A DNA stretch of 64,000 nucleotides from Prinsepia uniflora (lineage: Eukaryota > Streptophyta > Magnoliopsida > Rosales > Rosaceae): the NCBI GenBank assembly GCA_032719365.1, contig CM064870.1, forward strand, positions 38,348,194 through 38,412,193. The letters run 5' to 3'. Position numbers and translations under genes: made by a program. Below the pieces are notes generated by a model. It did no database searches. It saw only the letters and a program-made list of their open reading frames with translations, and was not told where the DNA came from. Shown piece after piece: positions 35,784 through 47,318 of this stretch. Positions within the stretch are counted from its first letter, which is position 1. Each line of letters begins with the position of its first letter.

Positions 35784-38362
35784 GGAATCATCAGACCTCA
35801 CTCAAAGATCCACGTTGACACATCCCAACAATCTGTCACCACTTGACAGTCGCCAGTCGAAAACTGACACGATACTCACTCGCGGTTACACTAACCTCCA
35901 ACTTACTCAACCTGAGTATATACTAACCAACAATTCACTCGACCTGTGTGTAACGAGACCCATCAGAAATAACATGACTCAGTGCACAATATCCAATGTC
36001 TAGTTCACGACCTCAACTATTCCGATGATATCGGAACCAATCTGACTACCCACACGCTCACCAACCTACAACTACCCATCAATCAGCCTACAACCACCTA
36101 GGTCATAGCCAAACACGTTTCGATTTTGGAGTCCATCTGTCCAATCCAGTATTTGACAGATTACAACTCCGACCCATTATCCATTTTTAAATCCGAATCC
36201 GAATCCGCAATTTCGTATGAAATCCCAAATCCAAACCCAGAACTCATATCCACAGTCATATCCAAATCCGAATCCGAAATCATTATTCCGTAAGCTAGCA
36301 TTTGGAATAACCATTCCGAACCCAAATCCATAAAAGGAAATCCACTATCAAGCTCCAGAATCAAATCCCGAATCGTCACCCAGAATCCGATTCCAAAACC
36401 CAACTCCAGAAATCCTCTTTCAAGTTCCAAAATCAAATCCTGAATCGTCATCCAGAAATCTGATTCCAAAACCTGAAATCTCGTTCACGTCTACCGAGAC
36501 GTACCAAAACTGAACCTATCAGTTACCTGTCCAAACAATTACCACAATACGTTCGATTGACTTCATAGGGAAGCCAATCCCAACATCAACTCATCTAAGG
36601 TTGACAAAATCCGACCTCGTCAGAAATTTACTCACCTGAGTAATATGCCATACGGGATTCACCTCGAAAAGAAGTTCAGTCCCAACATCTACAATTCCAA
36701 CATCCAAGTAAGAGTGATAACTTTCCACCTATCTGGATCATCAGAATCACGATCCAGATCCATCACCACGTCACCCGACCATAGACGTCACTATCGAGAA
36801 TCGTCACGACGTCTAAAGTCCTCAACCATTTCCCACATCTCAACAAATTATTCAACGACGAGACACGCCGAGACTGTGGGTTCTCACTGATTACCTCGTA
36901 TCAATCCTCGACATTCCACCTAGAAAATCAAGGATGATACAAGACTATGACATCAAAATTCATCCTACGTGAATGCAACTAAAACCCCGTTGCACTCACC
37001 ATATCATGTAAACCAACATCATTTACCATCCTCAATTATGGTAGAACCTGAGAAGTCACCCGAAATGACTTCGAAATACCCATTATCAATGCGGAAAACC
37101 CGCATTCCTCGTGTCACCTCAATCGCAACCTCTTGCGATTCCGAAGTTCCAACAAGATTGGAAACAACACACCTGGACATCAACCACGTGTCCCCTAACC
37201 AATTTAACTCTATCTGAGATCCACTCTGGGACCACAGATACCAAACATATGCCCATCATGATGGTGTCACCTCTCGACTCGTGACTCACCGTCATCGCAA
37301 TCACGGGACCAGCACCAGCGCTAGTACCCGTATCATCACTTGTCAGCATCAGCACAAAGTGTGCGAATCAGACAACTCGATATCCAGACTCCGCATCCAA
37401 CAGAATCAACCGCCCATATTTAACTATTTTGTATCCCAAAGCTGGGATTCCATTGACAAGTACCAACCCTGATAACTTGTCCAACCAATCTCTAACCAGT
37501 CGCAACTCGACCAAACCAATGTCGTCTACCAGGTCGCCTATGACCTTAGTTGCACCAACTATCCATCACAACTATGGTAGCACGAAAACCAACTAGGTCT
37601 AAGCTGACATGACTACCCATAACCTTGACTGCAGAGTGCAGTCCCATGACTAAGCTGACATGACTAGACCAGACATGGCCGAAAGTCGGTCTCGACTCCA
37701 AAAAGTCATCAACGTCACACCACTCGTCAACTCACGTTTTCGAACCATACACCCAAGGTAGGGTTCCAATCAAGCCCTAGGGTCACTCTGAACCCAACTG
37801 CGAAAAGTAGTAAAACCAATAATCTGATCAACTCTGCGGTCCCGATATCGCAAAGATTTCAATCCAATCCTACCGTAAGTCCAACCAGGATTCCTCGAAT
37901 CCGGATGCTAACTGCCATAAGTTCAACCAGAGTTTCCCCGAACACGACTGCTAACCGCCAGCAGCAATGTAATCCATAACCCGACTGCTCCCAGAAGTAA
38001 ATCCATCTAACTCAACCAAATCCGATTATCGGATGGTCACAACTCCAAACCAGTCGTCGGAACCGATCCTACGACATCGTGAAGACGATCCCAACTAACC
38101 GTCTCACGATCACAATCTCTAACGTAATACTACGTTCACCATTCGTAGGGCTCCACACTGTCAACCCCGACAGAACTATGGCAACCCGGCATCAAATTCC
38201 GAACCAAAATAATCCACGATTAAAACCTACTAACTATCGTACCAGCATCTCAACTATCAGGTTGACCATGAACTGTAGCCCATTGAGATATCACATCCTC
38301 GACCTGCGTACGGAGTATCGCTCAAAATACGCTCCGGAATTCAGAGTAACATGAGCAACCAT
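35784..38362 (-). other. internal region of the short-LTR element, coding-degenerate
   Basis: Continuation of the internal sequence after the nested solo LTR. No open frame with a recognisable domain. At about 36880-36975 the minus strand reads DVIVLYHP followed by a stop and NVED, recalling the YHPGKANVVADALS string of gypsy RNase H domains with heavy decay. At 36180-36480 there are short tandem CCGAATCCGAAAT/TCCAAATCC phrases like those of the long LTRs. The region is therefore a mosaic of pol debris and LTR-like sequence. Confidence 0.5.
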
Positions 38363-38374
38363 GCTCTGATACCA
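38363..38374 (-). other. primer-binding site for initiator tRNA-Met
   Basis: Minus strand reads TGGTATCAGAGC, the standard complement of the tRNA-iMet 3' end, three bases from the 5' LTR end at 38378. Confidence 0.95.
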
Positions 38375-38377
38375 CGT

Positions 38378-39382
38378 TGACAGGACCCATCCCAATCCCC
38401 CCGGGATTAGTGCGGGATGACCCTGCTCCCGTCTAACCCGAAGTGTCAAACAAGGGATATTTCCGACCTTTGCCCTCCCGGGCTATCAGAGTACGCCAGG
38501 ATCCAAAGGAGGTATGTGATATCTCGGTCTCTCCTTTCACTCTCATTCCTCACGGTCACACACCAGATGAATGATGGAAATGGTGATATGTGGGTTTGTT
38601 GTGTGTTTGAAGAAAAATGAAGAATGAAGGTAATATGGGTTATGGGGTTTCAGGTGTGAAGAAACAAAGAAGAAGAATGATGGCTGATGAGAGAAGAGAG
38701 GATTAATTGAATGGCTAGGATTTAAGGGATTAAGTGAAATGGATGGATAGGATTTAGTGTGGTTAGGATTAATTATATAATAATAGATATAATAATATTT
38801 AATTACTTAGATCCACAATTTAAGGGATCTAGCCAATGGGATGAGTGACACTTGTCACTCATCCATGGGACCCACCTAAAATATCTAGCCCAATCAGATT
38901 TTTCCAAATCATCACCGTCTCGAAGTATGTGCGTAATGAAATCGAACTTCCGTGACCTATAACTTCCCCGTTCGAAGTCCGATTTCAGCGTGCCGCCTGC
39001 CTATTGATTCGTATCGTCCCGATCTACATAATGGTCCTCGGCCCTCGGCCATCGGACCCCTCGGTCAAAAAGTCAACATTTGACCCCTTTTAACCATAAT
39101 TACCAAAATGCCCTTAAACTTCCGAACATCATAACTTCTTCCTCGAACGTCGGAATTGAACGTGTCACCTGTCTATGAACTCGTGACATCATGAACTACG
39201 TCACGGTCATCGGTCAAAGTCTATTTGACCACCCGAATGAAAAGTCAACGTTTTGCCCACGCCTAGGGGCAAAACGGTCATTTTGCATCGTTCGTCCGAT
39301 TTTGCCCTACTAATCACCGATTAACCTCACTAATCGTGATTAGTCACTAATCTAATATAGGAATTTGGGACGGGTCGTTACA
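38378..39382 (-). mobile_element. 5' LTR of the short-LTR element (1005 bp)
   Basis: Starts TGACAGGACCC and ends GGGACGGGTCGTTACA; same length as the 3' LTR. The 22-bp palindrome is perfect at 38841-38862. An AT-rich block at about 38770-38812 (TATATAATAATAG on plus) lies upstream, in the minus direction, of a CT-rich leader and is the likeliest core promoter. Confidence 0.93.
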
Positions 39383-39387
39383 AATAA

Positions 39388-42300
39388 GCACTAAAAACCC
39401 ATATCCAATTTTGAACCATAATCCTTACCTTTCACACCTTACCAGCTACCGTCCACGACAGCCCACCAAGAAGGCACCACCACGATCGTCTCACCTCCCT
39501 CTCAATCTTTCCTTCATAGGTCACTAGCAATATGTGGGGATTGAAGGGAGTATATGGGTGGTTTTCTCACAGTTTCTGTTTTCACTTTCTCTCGGTCTAC
39601 CTTCACCGAACACGAACACGCACTTGCATGACTTCATCTTCTTTTTAAAAACGAATTGAGGATGTTGTACAAGCTTCCACAGCCTTCCAAAAATAGGACA
39701 AGTGTCCTTGTCTGATTGGGCACAAATCCCAATGCAAAAAAGACCAAATTACCTTTTAGGCTAAATTACCAAATGACCCTACACTTTCGAGCCTCATAAC
39801 TTCTCCATTGAATGTCAGAATCGAGTCTCGAACTGTCACATCACTCATCCTGTCGATACACCAATCGACGCCTCACCCATCCTGGTGTATCTGGACCCCA
39901 TCGAATACTTACCCTAACAGGGTCATCACATACATAATCACTAGGGTTCCTCTGGCCCACATGGCCCTGTGCTCCATGCTCGCATAATCACTGAACCCTT
40001 TAACACCCCTCTACACTATGCAAAATATTCGATGTGTGATCCCTGTACTAAATTTACAATCAACATCAGACCCCATCCGATTACCATCTCATGTCCATCT
40101 AAGACTCCATCTGAGGATCCTACCATATCACTCAGACTGGGTCAACCCCATCGTCCAACGTGCACTGCTCACAGGTGCCCCACATCATACCAATCATTAA
40201 GGCGCTACTCGGGCCTGTTTTAAGGATAGCACTCTGGCAACGTCCAACCACGTACCAATCCTCACTCCGAACACGGTTCGGAACTCAACCATTCACCACG
40301 AGGATAACCTCAATCCATCACAATATTTATCCTCGTATCCAACACATACTCATCCACCTATCTAAGATAGAGGTTGGATAGTAATTCCGTCTTACCTCGG
40401 GGTCATTACGATCCGATTCTACGCTGTTCCTAGCTTAGCATAATCAGCAATTCTATTCTCCCCGATAACGGCCATACTTCAGTTCATAGGGTCTTACACC
40501 CTCTTTGAACCCCTTTTACTGTCATATCACTCCTCGGCATCCTACATAGGTAAGAATCAAGGACGATCCAAGACGATGACATCTAAATTTATCCTACGTC
40601 ATCCTGCGGACCCAGCACCATCTGCTAAAGAGCAGAAAACGAGAAGTCACCCTCATCGATTTCAGAATCAAGAGAAGTTGCAACCATGTTGAAGGCATAC
40701 TCACTCTGATGATCCTGCCTCATCAATCAGATTTCTCCTCAAACATGCTTATGTGAAACTCAGGAGGTATCGTCACCCGCAGTCGACCAAAACAAATTCC
40801 CATTAGACTCTCAAATCCTCAATTCATTCGGACATCGTCCGACCACTGGACTTCCTCACGTGGATGGATGCCCATAAATAATCTAACTTAGTACCCAACT
40901 CGCCCATCCGTTTTATACTGTTTATGCACATCCAAAACTTGATTTTTCCATTTCCACCTTTATAGGTTCAACTCCTACACTTAACACTCGTACAATCCGT
41001 CCAAGAATCACTAGGGCACCTGTCACTCATCCAGGTATATCTCGTGCCTCAAATCTTGCATCCACTAAGGAACTGTTCATCAAACCAGGTGTAGGGATCC
41101 TCTCTGTCCCGCTCAGTGCCCACCAAACTCACATGTTTGCCACTCTAGGGAACGTCTACCATCCCGGTCACAATCCAAGCCCTCATTGGCATCACATCAC
41201 TCAGACACACTCAGTGTCATTCAGAACCATCTAATCACTATTGGATTCCATTCAACTCACCTCTGGAATCTTCCACTCATCTCAGTCACCTCCACTGAGG
41301 TAGTGCGACACATTCATCAACACCCAAAGCTCAACGTCTCCTTCTGTGATCGCACTCAATTGTAACCAAGTCGACACTAGTAATCTTTGCACTCACTGAG
41401 CGATACTCACACACCTCTGTACCATCATTACGACTGGTGGATCCTCATCGTCTCAATCGTCACTATAATACGAACCTAGCCATATCAATAGGACTTGTCC
41501 ATGTCCGTCGATAGCAGACTCGAACACGAATGTCATCATTGATCGGGACTCTAAGCCGATCGTCCGAGACTCTAACCTGAAATCTCATCAATAGGGCCTC
41601 CAGCTCGAAACATCACCAAATAGGTTATAGCCTGAAATCTTATCAATTGGGTCACAGCCCGAAAGATATTTCCAAATTCGAAAACCATTTCTCATTTTCA
41701 AAACACATTCAAATCATCATTTAACTAGGAATCGTGTCCGAATCGCGATTTCAAGAATCTCCGTGAAATCCTCTAAACTGTAAATTAGTTCCTCTATTTC
41801 ACGCCTCTATGTGAAACCTTTGGAATCACATATAACTCATTCACGTAGTATACTCAACTGAACCCCAAACATCATATAAAATAGAAATCACGAATTATGT
41901 TCAATACGTTATTTTCTACAAAAATGCCCAACAATCACATTTAAAACACATGCACTCATGACATCTCCCATCATGTTCATAAAATCATATAAAACATTTA
42001 TGCATGCATAATAGTTATAAAACAAAGTCCACTCACATACTGTCTAAACTATGCCTCGATACGCGTGCCATAAGCCCCTCCAGGCTAATCCAACATCTCA
42101 GGGTCATCCGGGCCCATCCAAAACGCACTCAAAGGTTACTACCAACCTAGAAAAGTCCTAATCAAGAACCCCCAACATTCCCGAAAAAGTCAACGTGTCC
42201 CAGAAACGCCTCCCTAATCAAGAACCTTAATTCGACAAAACCAACGATCTCCGATTGACTTGAAACCACTACCATTGGATGCATATCGTCAAAATCTTTA

Positions 42301-42656
42301 AAATGGTCCAAATCCCATCCATTATGCCTACTCAAAATATATGGGCCCCATATAGGACAAAAGTCACTCGTATCGTAATCCATGCAATAGTACCCAAAAC
42401 CTTCCGTGACCTGTATCTTTCCTGTCGAATGTTCGATTTCGACATGCTGACTGTCTACTGACTCGTATCGACTCGATCTACATAATCGTCCTTGGTGCTC
42501 ATGCATTGGACCTCCCGGGTCAAAAGTCAACTTTTTGCCCTCGTCTAGGGGCAAAATCGTAATTTTGCCCTGAACGTCTGAAAATCCTCGACTAATCCCT
42601 GATTAACCTTGCTAATCCTCGATTTAATTTTAATTAATCCCAATAAGCGTATCGCA
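39388..42656 (-). mobile_element. remnant of the older long-LTR element (LTR, decayed interior, second LTR part)
   Basis: 39388-39850 continues the LTR begun at 29472 but breaks off before the family end. 39850 to about 41550 is non-coding and resembles the internal region of the short-LTR element: both contain GAGAAGTCACCC and a TCAAGGA(T/C)GAT(A/C)CAAGAC phrase (36925 and 40560). About 41550-42650 again looks like a long LTR (TCCACTCACAT phrase at 42029, GGTCAAAAGTCAA near 42519) but lacks its final GGGTCGTTACA. No gene is supported. Confidence 0.6.
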
Positions 42657-42833
42657 TTTATTCTTGGAATGAAAAACTTTTGTCAGTAGCTGGTAAGATG
42701 GTTTTCGTGAAAGTGGTGGTTCAGGCTTTTCTCACCTATTTGATGAGTGTGTTTCAGCTTCCCAGGTCCTATTGCCAAGACTTACCTATTAAGTTTGCTA
42801 GGTATTGGTGGGAAAAGGCAGCCATAGAGGAAT
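42657..42833 (+). pseudogene. LINE reverse transcriptase C-terminal fragment
   Basis: Reads WNEKLLSVAGKMVFVKVVVQ then AFLTYLMSVFQLPRSYCQDL and ARYWWEKAA, the thumb-side sequence of plant LINE RTs (family form: W-K-x-K-L-L-S-x-A-G-K ... A-I-P-x-Y-x-M-S-x-F-x-L-P). Interrupted at 42833 by the solo LTR with GGAAT duplication. The catalytic FADD motif would lie upstream and is missing. Confidence 0.88.
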
Positions 42834-45530
42834 TAACAGGACCTGTCCCAAATCCCCCGGGATTAACGTGGGACGTGCCTGCTCCCATCTGATACGAAGT
42901 TTCAGACCAGGGATAATTCCGTCCTTAGCCCAACCGGGACTACTAGAGAGTGTCCGGATCTGACGGAGGAATGTGATGTCTTGGTTTCTGCTACAGCCAG
43001 CGTCCGCTATCAACCTGAAGGGCATTCAAAAAATAAAAAGCTGTGAGTGGACAAAACAAAAGTTTCATAAAAACATCTTCATCAAAAAGAACTTTATGCC
43101 CTTCAGTAAAAAGTATGCATGCATTCAAAAACCATTTATCAAACCATACATTAGGGCCTTGGCCCAAAATCCAATCAAAGTATCTGGGACCTCAGCCCAA
43201 CTCAAATCAAATGGGAACTCAGCCCAAATCCATTACACGTGGGTCTCAGCCCAAAATCATCTCTGTGAAATCTCACACACATATAAATATATACATATAT
43301 AACCCATCATAGACATCCTCTGATGTCAACTCGGGGCACACAACCACTACGGAATTCATCCCCGGTATATGTTACGAGTTCTCTATATATATAAGTATGC
43401 ATACTACTCGGGATCTCACTCCAAGTCTACTCACAGGAATTATCCATCTGGGAGGCTCTACCTCTGGATCTAGTCTGAGTATCTCTCTGGAATCTGGTCC
43501 GGGACCACATCATAACTCCCACTTCTGAAATGGGCTCCCTATGGGGAACACGCATCCCGGGTAATGGATCGTGACTCTCCAGGTCGACGTCTGGAGGAGA
43601 TCAATCAATACGCTCGTAAGGAGGGTATACACATACTAGTATAGAAAAACTACAAATGGGACTCTAGCTAGATAATACAAGTCAACTGGGCCTCCAGCCC
43701 GAACTTAGGACTCAACAGGGCCTCTAGCCTGATTTCACAATGAACTGGGCATCGAGCCCGAAACCTCAGGGTTAGTTACAATTTCGATCAGAGTGATGCG
43801 TGCAACCATCAGTCCAGAACCGCACTCAATCATGGTATGTCGTCATGAACAAATCACTGCAGGGACCACCTCTAGAACATGGTGCAAACGTCACCGATCG
43901 ACCCTCTAAATTGCCAGCACTTTGAAGTCGAGCCTCCAGTGGCTACCCGACAATAGGACGTGCATCGTGACCTCTCCGGAGGAAACACATCCCCAGTCTG
44001 GAGGCGAGCGTCACGTCGTCCATCGTTGTGCACACAGCACCCGTTGCGACCACGACTCCGACCCGTAGGTCATTAATAGGGTCACATGCCCAAATCAAAA
44101 CCAAAACCAAAACCAAATGGGTCGCATGCCCGGTTTTAAACACACACAAAAATGCACTCAAGGAATCACAAAACATATATTTAAACAATTATAAAACATT
44201 TATGCTTGCATCGATTCATAAAAGAAATTCCACTCACAGACCTTCCGAGCTGCCGCCTCGATATGCGCGTCGTACGCCTTCCAGGGTCAAACGTCATCTC
44301 CGGGACTCCCGAACCTATCCAAATTAATTTAGAGGGTTAATAACTACTTAAATAACCCCTCAATAAAGCCCCGTAATTTTTCAGAATTTTTAAAAATTTT
44401 AAAGTCGATCCTAAACCTTCGGACGTCCCGAACTATATCGAACCGATGTCCGATCGACTCGAAACCAGTCCCAAAATGTTCGTTACATCAAATATTTTGG
44501 GACTGCGTGTGGGAGCCACGCACCCACATGCGCCGCCCAAAAGGGCTACGTGTGGGAGCCACGCGCCAATGACCAGTTTCTTCTTCCCCGGCAAGACCGG
44601 TCCGAACTGGTCGGTCCGGTTCAACACTGTACAGCTGGTCTAACTGACCGGCGTGATCGGTCCAAGGCTATCCCCTCTTCATTTTTCGTCCGTTCTTCCC
44701 CTTTTGATTCCAATCTTCCTAACTCAACCCTAGCAACCTAATTGTATGAAGAAAACCATGAAAAACCCTTTGAAACCACCCGTTCAATTTCTCCCCTCAC
44801 GGTCTCTGTTTTTCCCGGCCACCCCCAAGGCGTCTCAGCCTTTCTCTGCCGTCCAAAACCCCTCCTAATCTTCTTACAAGCCTACTAAACATCTCCCAAT
44901 CATCCAAAATCAAACATTATGTCCTAATCGAAATAATGGATTCAAAAACTCGAAACCAATTCATACCTTCCCCCAGCCGTGCACAACGGCTCAGCCGTCT
45001 CCTGCCACCATCTTCGTCTTCATTGTTTCAGTCTCAGCCTCCATCTCAGTCTCTATCCCTCAGTCATCAAGGTAGGGGGTGATAAGGGGTGGTGTTTGTG
45101 CGAGATCGGGCTTTCGTTTTGACGAACAAGGAAATAGGTGAAGTGCATGAATGCAATCTCAATGGGCAATGGATAAGTGACACTTGTCACTCAACCATTA
45201 GACCTGAGAAAATATCAGGGGCCCACTTGAGACAAAAGTCAAGTTGTCTCGTAAAACATGTAATAGTTCCACGGAACTTCCGTGAACCATAACTTCTTCG
45301 TCGAACATCTGAACTCGACGTACCACCTGTCTATGGATTCGTACCGACTCGATCTTCATAATGGTCCTCGGCCCTCGGCCATCGGACCTCCCGAGTCAAA
45401 AGTTAACTTTTCGCCCTCGTTCAGGGGCAAAATTGTAATTTTACCCTGAACGTCCGTTAATCCTCGGCTAATTCCCTATTAGCCTCGCTAATCCGTCATT
45501 AATCCTTAAAATTAGGGACGGGTCGTTACA
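42834..45530 (-). mobile_element. solo LTR (2697 bp) of the long-LTR family, TSD GGAAT
   Basis: Starts TAACAGGACCTGTCCC (family TGACAGG with the terminal G changed to A) and ends GGGACGGGTCGTTACA, with perfect GGAAT duplications at 42829-42833 and 45531-45535. It contains the palindrome at 45173-45194 and the module with GCATCGTGACCTCTCC (about 43962-43980) also found at 18720-18760, 53745, 55755 and 63755 in plus-oriented LTRs. Confidence 0.93.
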
Positions 45531-45535
45531 GGAAT

Positions 45536-47090
45536 TCACTAGTTAGCTTGGTAAATGGTGTATAGGCCTAAACAACAAGGTAGGTCGGGTTTTAAGAATT
45601 TTGAGGACTTCAATATGGCTATGATCGGAAAAATGGCATGGAAACTGTTGGAACACCCTCAGTATCTAGTAGCAAAGATGTTTAAAGCCCGTTACTTCCA
45701 TAAATGGGACTACATTCATGTTGAGCTTAGGTCAGCCTCATCTCTCGTCTAGTGGTCCATTCTTTGGGGACGGGAGATTATCCAAAAGGGTATGCTTTTC
45801 CGAGTGGGGGATGAAGCCTCGATTGGAATGTTTCGAGATAATTGAATTCTGAGGCCATTGAATTTCTGTCCTATTATGAGTTTTAAGCTACTGTGTGATT
45901 GTATGGTTTCCTCCCTAGCACTGCTGATTGAGTGTAAAATTTAGACCTCATGTGGGCTTCCTTTTGTGATGAGGATGTCCACACCATTACCAGTATTTTC
46001 CTCCCCTTTGTGCTCAGGTTCTTGGATGGTCGGTACTGTTCCACACCAAAAATGAGAATTAGTCGGTGAAGTCTGGGTATCAGGTGGCATTGAGTTTGAT
46101 GGATAAGCAGTTGGGGACTAGGGCGGATTGCTCAGAATTGGGAAGTTTGGAGCGATTCTGGAAACACCTATGGAAACTTCAAGTCCCAAATAAGTTGAAA
46201 ATCATCTGCTGGAAGACTTGCTTGGAAATTCTCCCTATTGCGATCAACCTGTTTCTCATGAAGGTTCTTCCTTCCGGGTTTTGCTGCCAGTGTTCCAAGA
46301 AGGGTGAAGATATCCTTCATGCACTGTGGGGTTGAAAATAGAGTTAGAAAGTGTCGCGGTGCATTAACCTACGCTTCGATGGGCTGCCCTCTTTCGGTCG
46401 TTTTATGGACTTACTCGATTCTATTTTCCATAACTTTTCCATTGTTGAGATAGAACAAATTGTCTTTGTATGTTGGTAGGTATGGCATGGGTGGAACAAG
46501 GTTGTCCACATGTTACCTTGTGGGGAAGCCCTGGTCCTAGCTATTCAAGGTTTGGTGGCTCAGGAGGAATTTTCGAGCCTCCAGCCCAATACTCGTGGTG
46601 CTCCCTTAGTGCGTCAGCAAAGGTGGGTTAAACCGGTGGATGAATATGATAAACTTAGTAGTGATGTACCAATTTAGGTCCATGACGAGTTGCGGAGTGT
46701 TTAAGGGGTGGTTTGGAATTTAGTTGGGTGGGTGGGTGGGTGGGTGGGGGGGTTGTTGCTTGTTTTTCATATGATGCTCCCCCCTTGAGCTTACAATCCT
46801 AAAAACAGGACTGCTAATGATGTAATATCTGGGATTGGACAATATGGTGGTGGAAACTGATTCTATGTAAACTTTGGCTACATTGCGGGCTTCTCAGGAC
46901 AGTTGGACCCCAGTGGGGTTACTTGGAAGGGAGGGTAACACTTTGCTAACGGCGCTCTCCATCCACGTGGTTGGAGTTTGTTTTGTTCCTCGTGTAGCTA
47001 ATTAGGTTACGCACCAACTGGCTCAAGAGGGGTTGCAGACCCAGCTTAGATCGCCTTGGATTCAACCGGCTCCACCATGGCTCCAGTCCC
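45536..47090 (+). pseudogene. LINE ORF2 C-terminal region: zf-RVT and RNase H-like parts
   Basis: After the solo LTR the ORF resumes as YRPKQQGRSGFKNFEDFNMA and KMAWKLLEHPQYLVAKMF, typical of the post-RT segment of plant LINEs. The zf-RVT part is ERFWKHLWKLQVPNKLKIIC with CCQCSKKGEDILHALWG (46140-46335). Near 46850-47090 an RNase H tail is visible in pieces (VVETDS, TLATLRASQDSW, AHQLAQ), including the Asp of ETDS. Stops occur at about 45750, 45845, 46335 and elsewhere. The codon frame changes several times. Confidence 0.82.
46726..46752 (+). repeat. (GGGT)n run with quadruplex potential
   Basis: Five consecutive GGGT units followed by seven G within the LINE body. The pattern meets the usual four-run criterion for an intramolecular G-quadruplex. 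Confidence 0.85.
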
Positions 47091-47318
47091 TTATGGAGCG
47101 AGATTTGGAGGTTTAATTTTGCTGTCTTTAACTTTTGCTATTGTTTTGGTGGGTTTGGAGGTTGGAGGGTACTTGTTTTTTCTTCCCAAGATTTATCCTA
47201 GGCTAGCAAGATTTTATGGTGAGGGCTTTAATGAGGCCCTGCCATATTTTGTGTGTACCCAACCATGTGTTTTCCTCCTTCTTTCATTAAAGTTCTTATA
47301 TTGAAAAAAAAATAAAAG

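Larger units (their letters stand above)
31419..39382 (-). mobile_element. complete short-LTR gypsy-type element, non-autonomous, TSD AATAA
   Basis: Two LTRs of exactly 1005 bp (31419-32423 and 38378-39382) bound an internal region of about 2.9 kb, once the nested solo LTR (32731-35778) is excluded. Perfect AATAA duplications lie at 31414-31418 and 39383-39387. The primer site matches initiator tRNA-Met (38363-38374) and a purine tract adjoins the left LTR. No intact ORF is present; only a decayed RNase H-like trace was seen near 36880-36975. The LTRs differ at roughly 35-40 positions by hand count (about 96% identity), mostly C/T and G/A changes. It must have moved with proteins supplied by a relative. 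Confidence 0.93.
42657..47318 (+). mobile_element. 5'-truncated LINE (non-LTR retrotransposon) with nested solo LTR
   Basis: Plus-strand pieces of a plant L1-type ORF2 in order: RT C-terminal part (42657-42833), the part around the solo LTR, zinc-finger zf-RVT region (46030-46335) and RNase H-like C-terminus (46800-47090). It ends in an A-rich tail at 47304-47318 soon after AATTAATA/TTAAAGTTCTT-type 3' sequence. The 5' portion (endonuclease, most of RT) is absent, as expected from incomplete reverse transcription. Several frameshifts and stops; inactive. Confidence 0.88.

Noticed and set aside
36161..36469. 102-codon minus-strand ORF rich in Asp, Gly and Phe
   Set aside because: It is a translation of short tandem CCGAATCCGAAAT-like repeats; periodic composition, no domain.
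42834..42892. Apparent RT frame continuing to 42892
   Set aside because: The last 59 bases belong to the solo LTR; the LINE frame ends at the GGAAT duplication.
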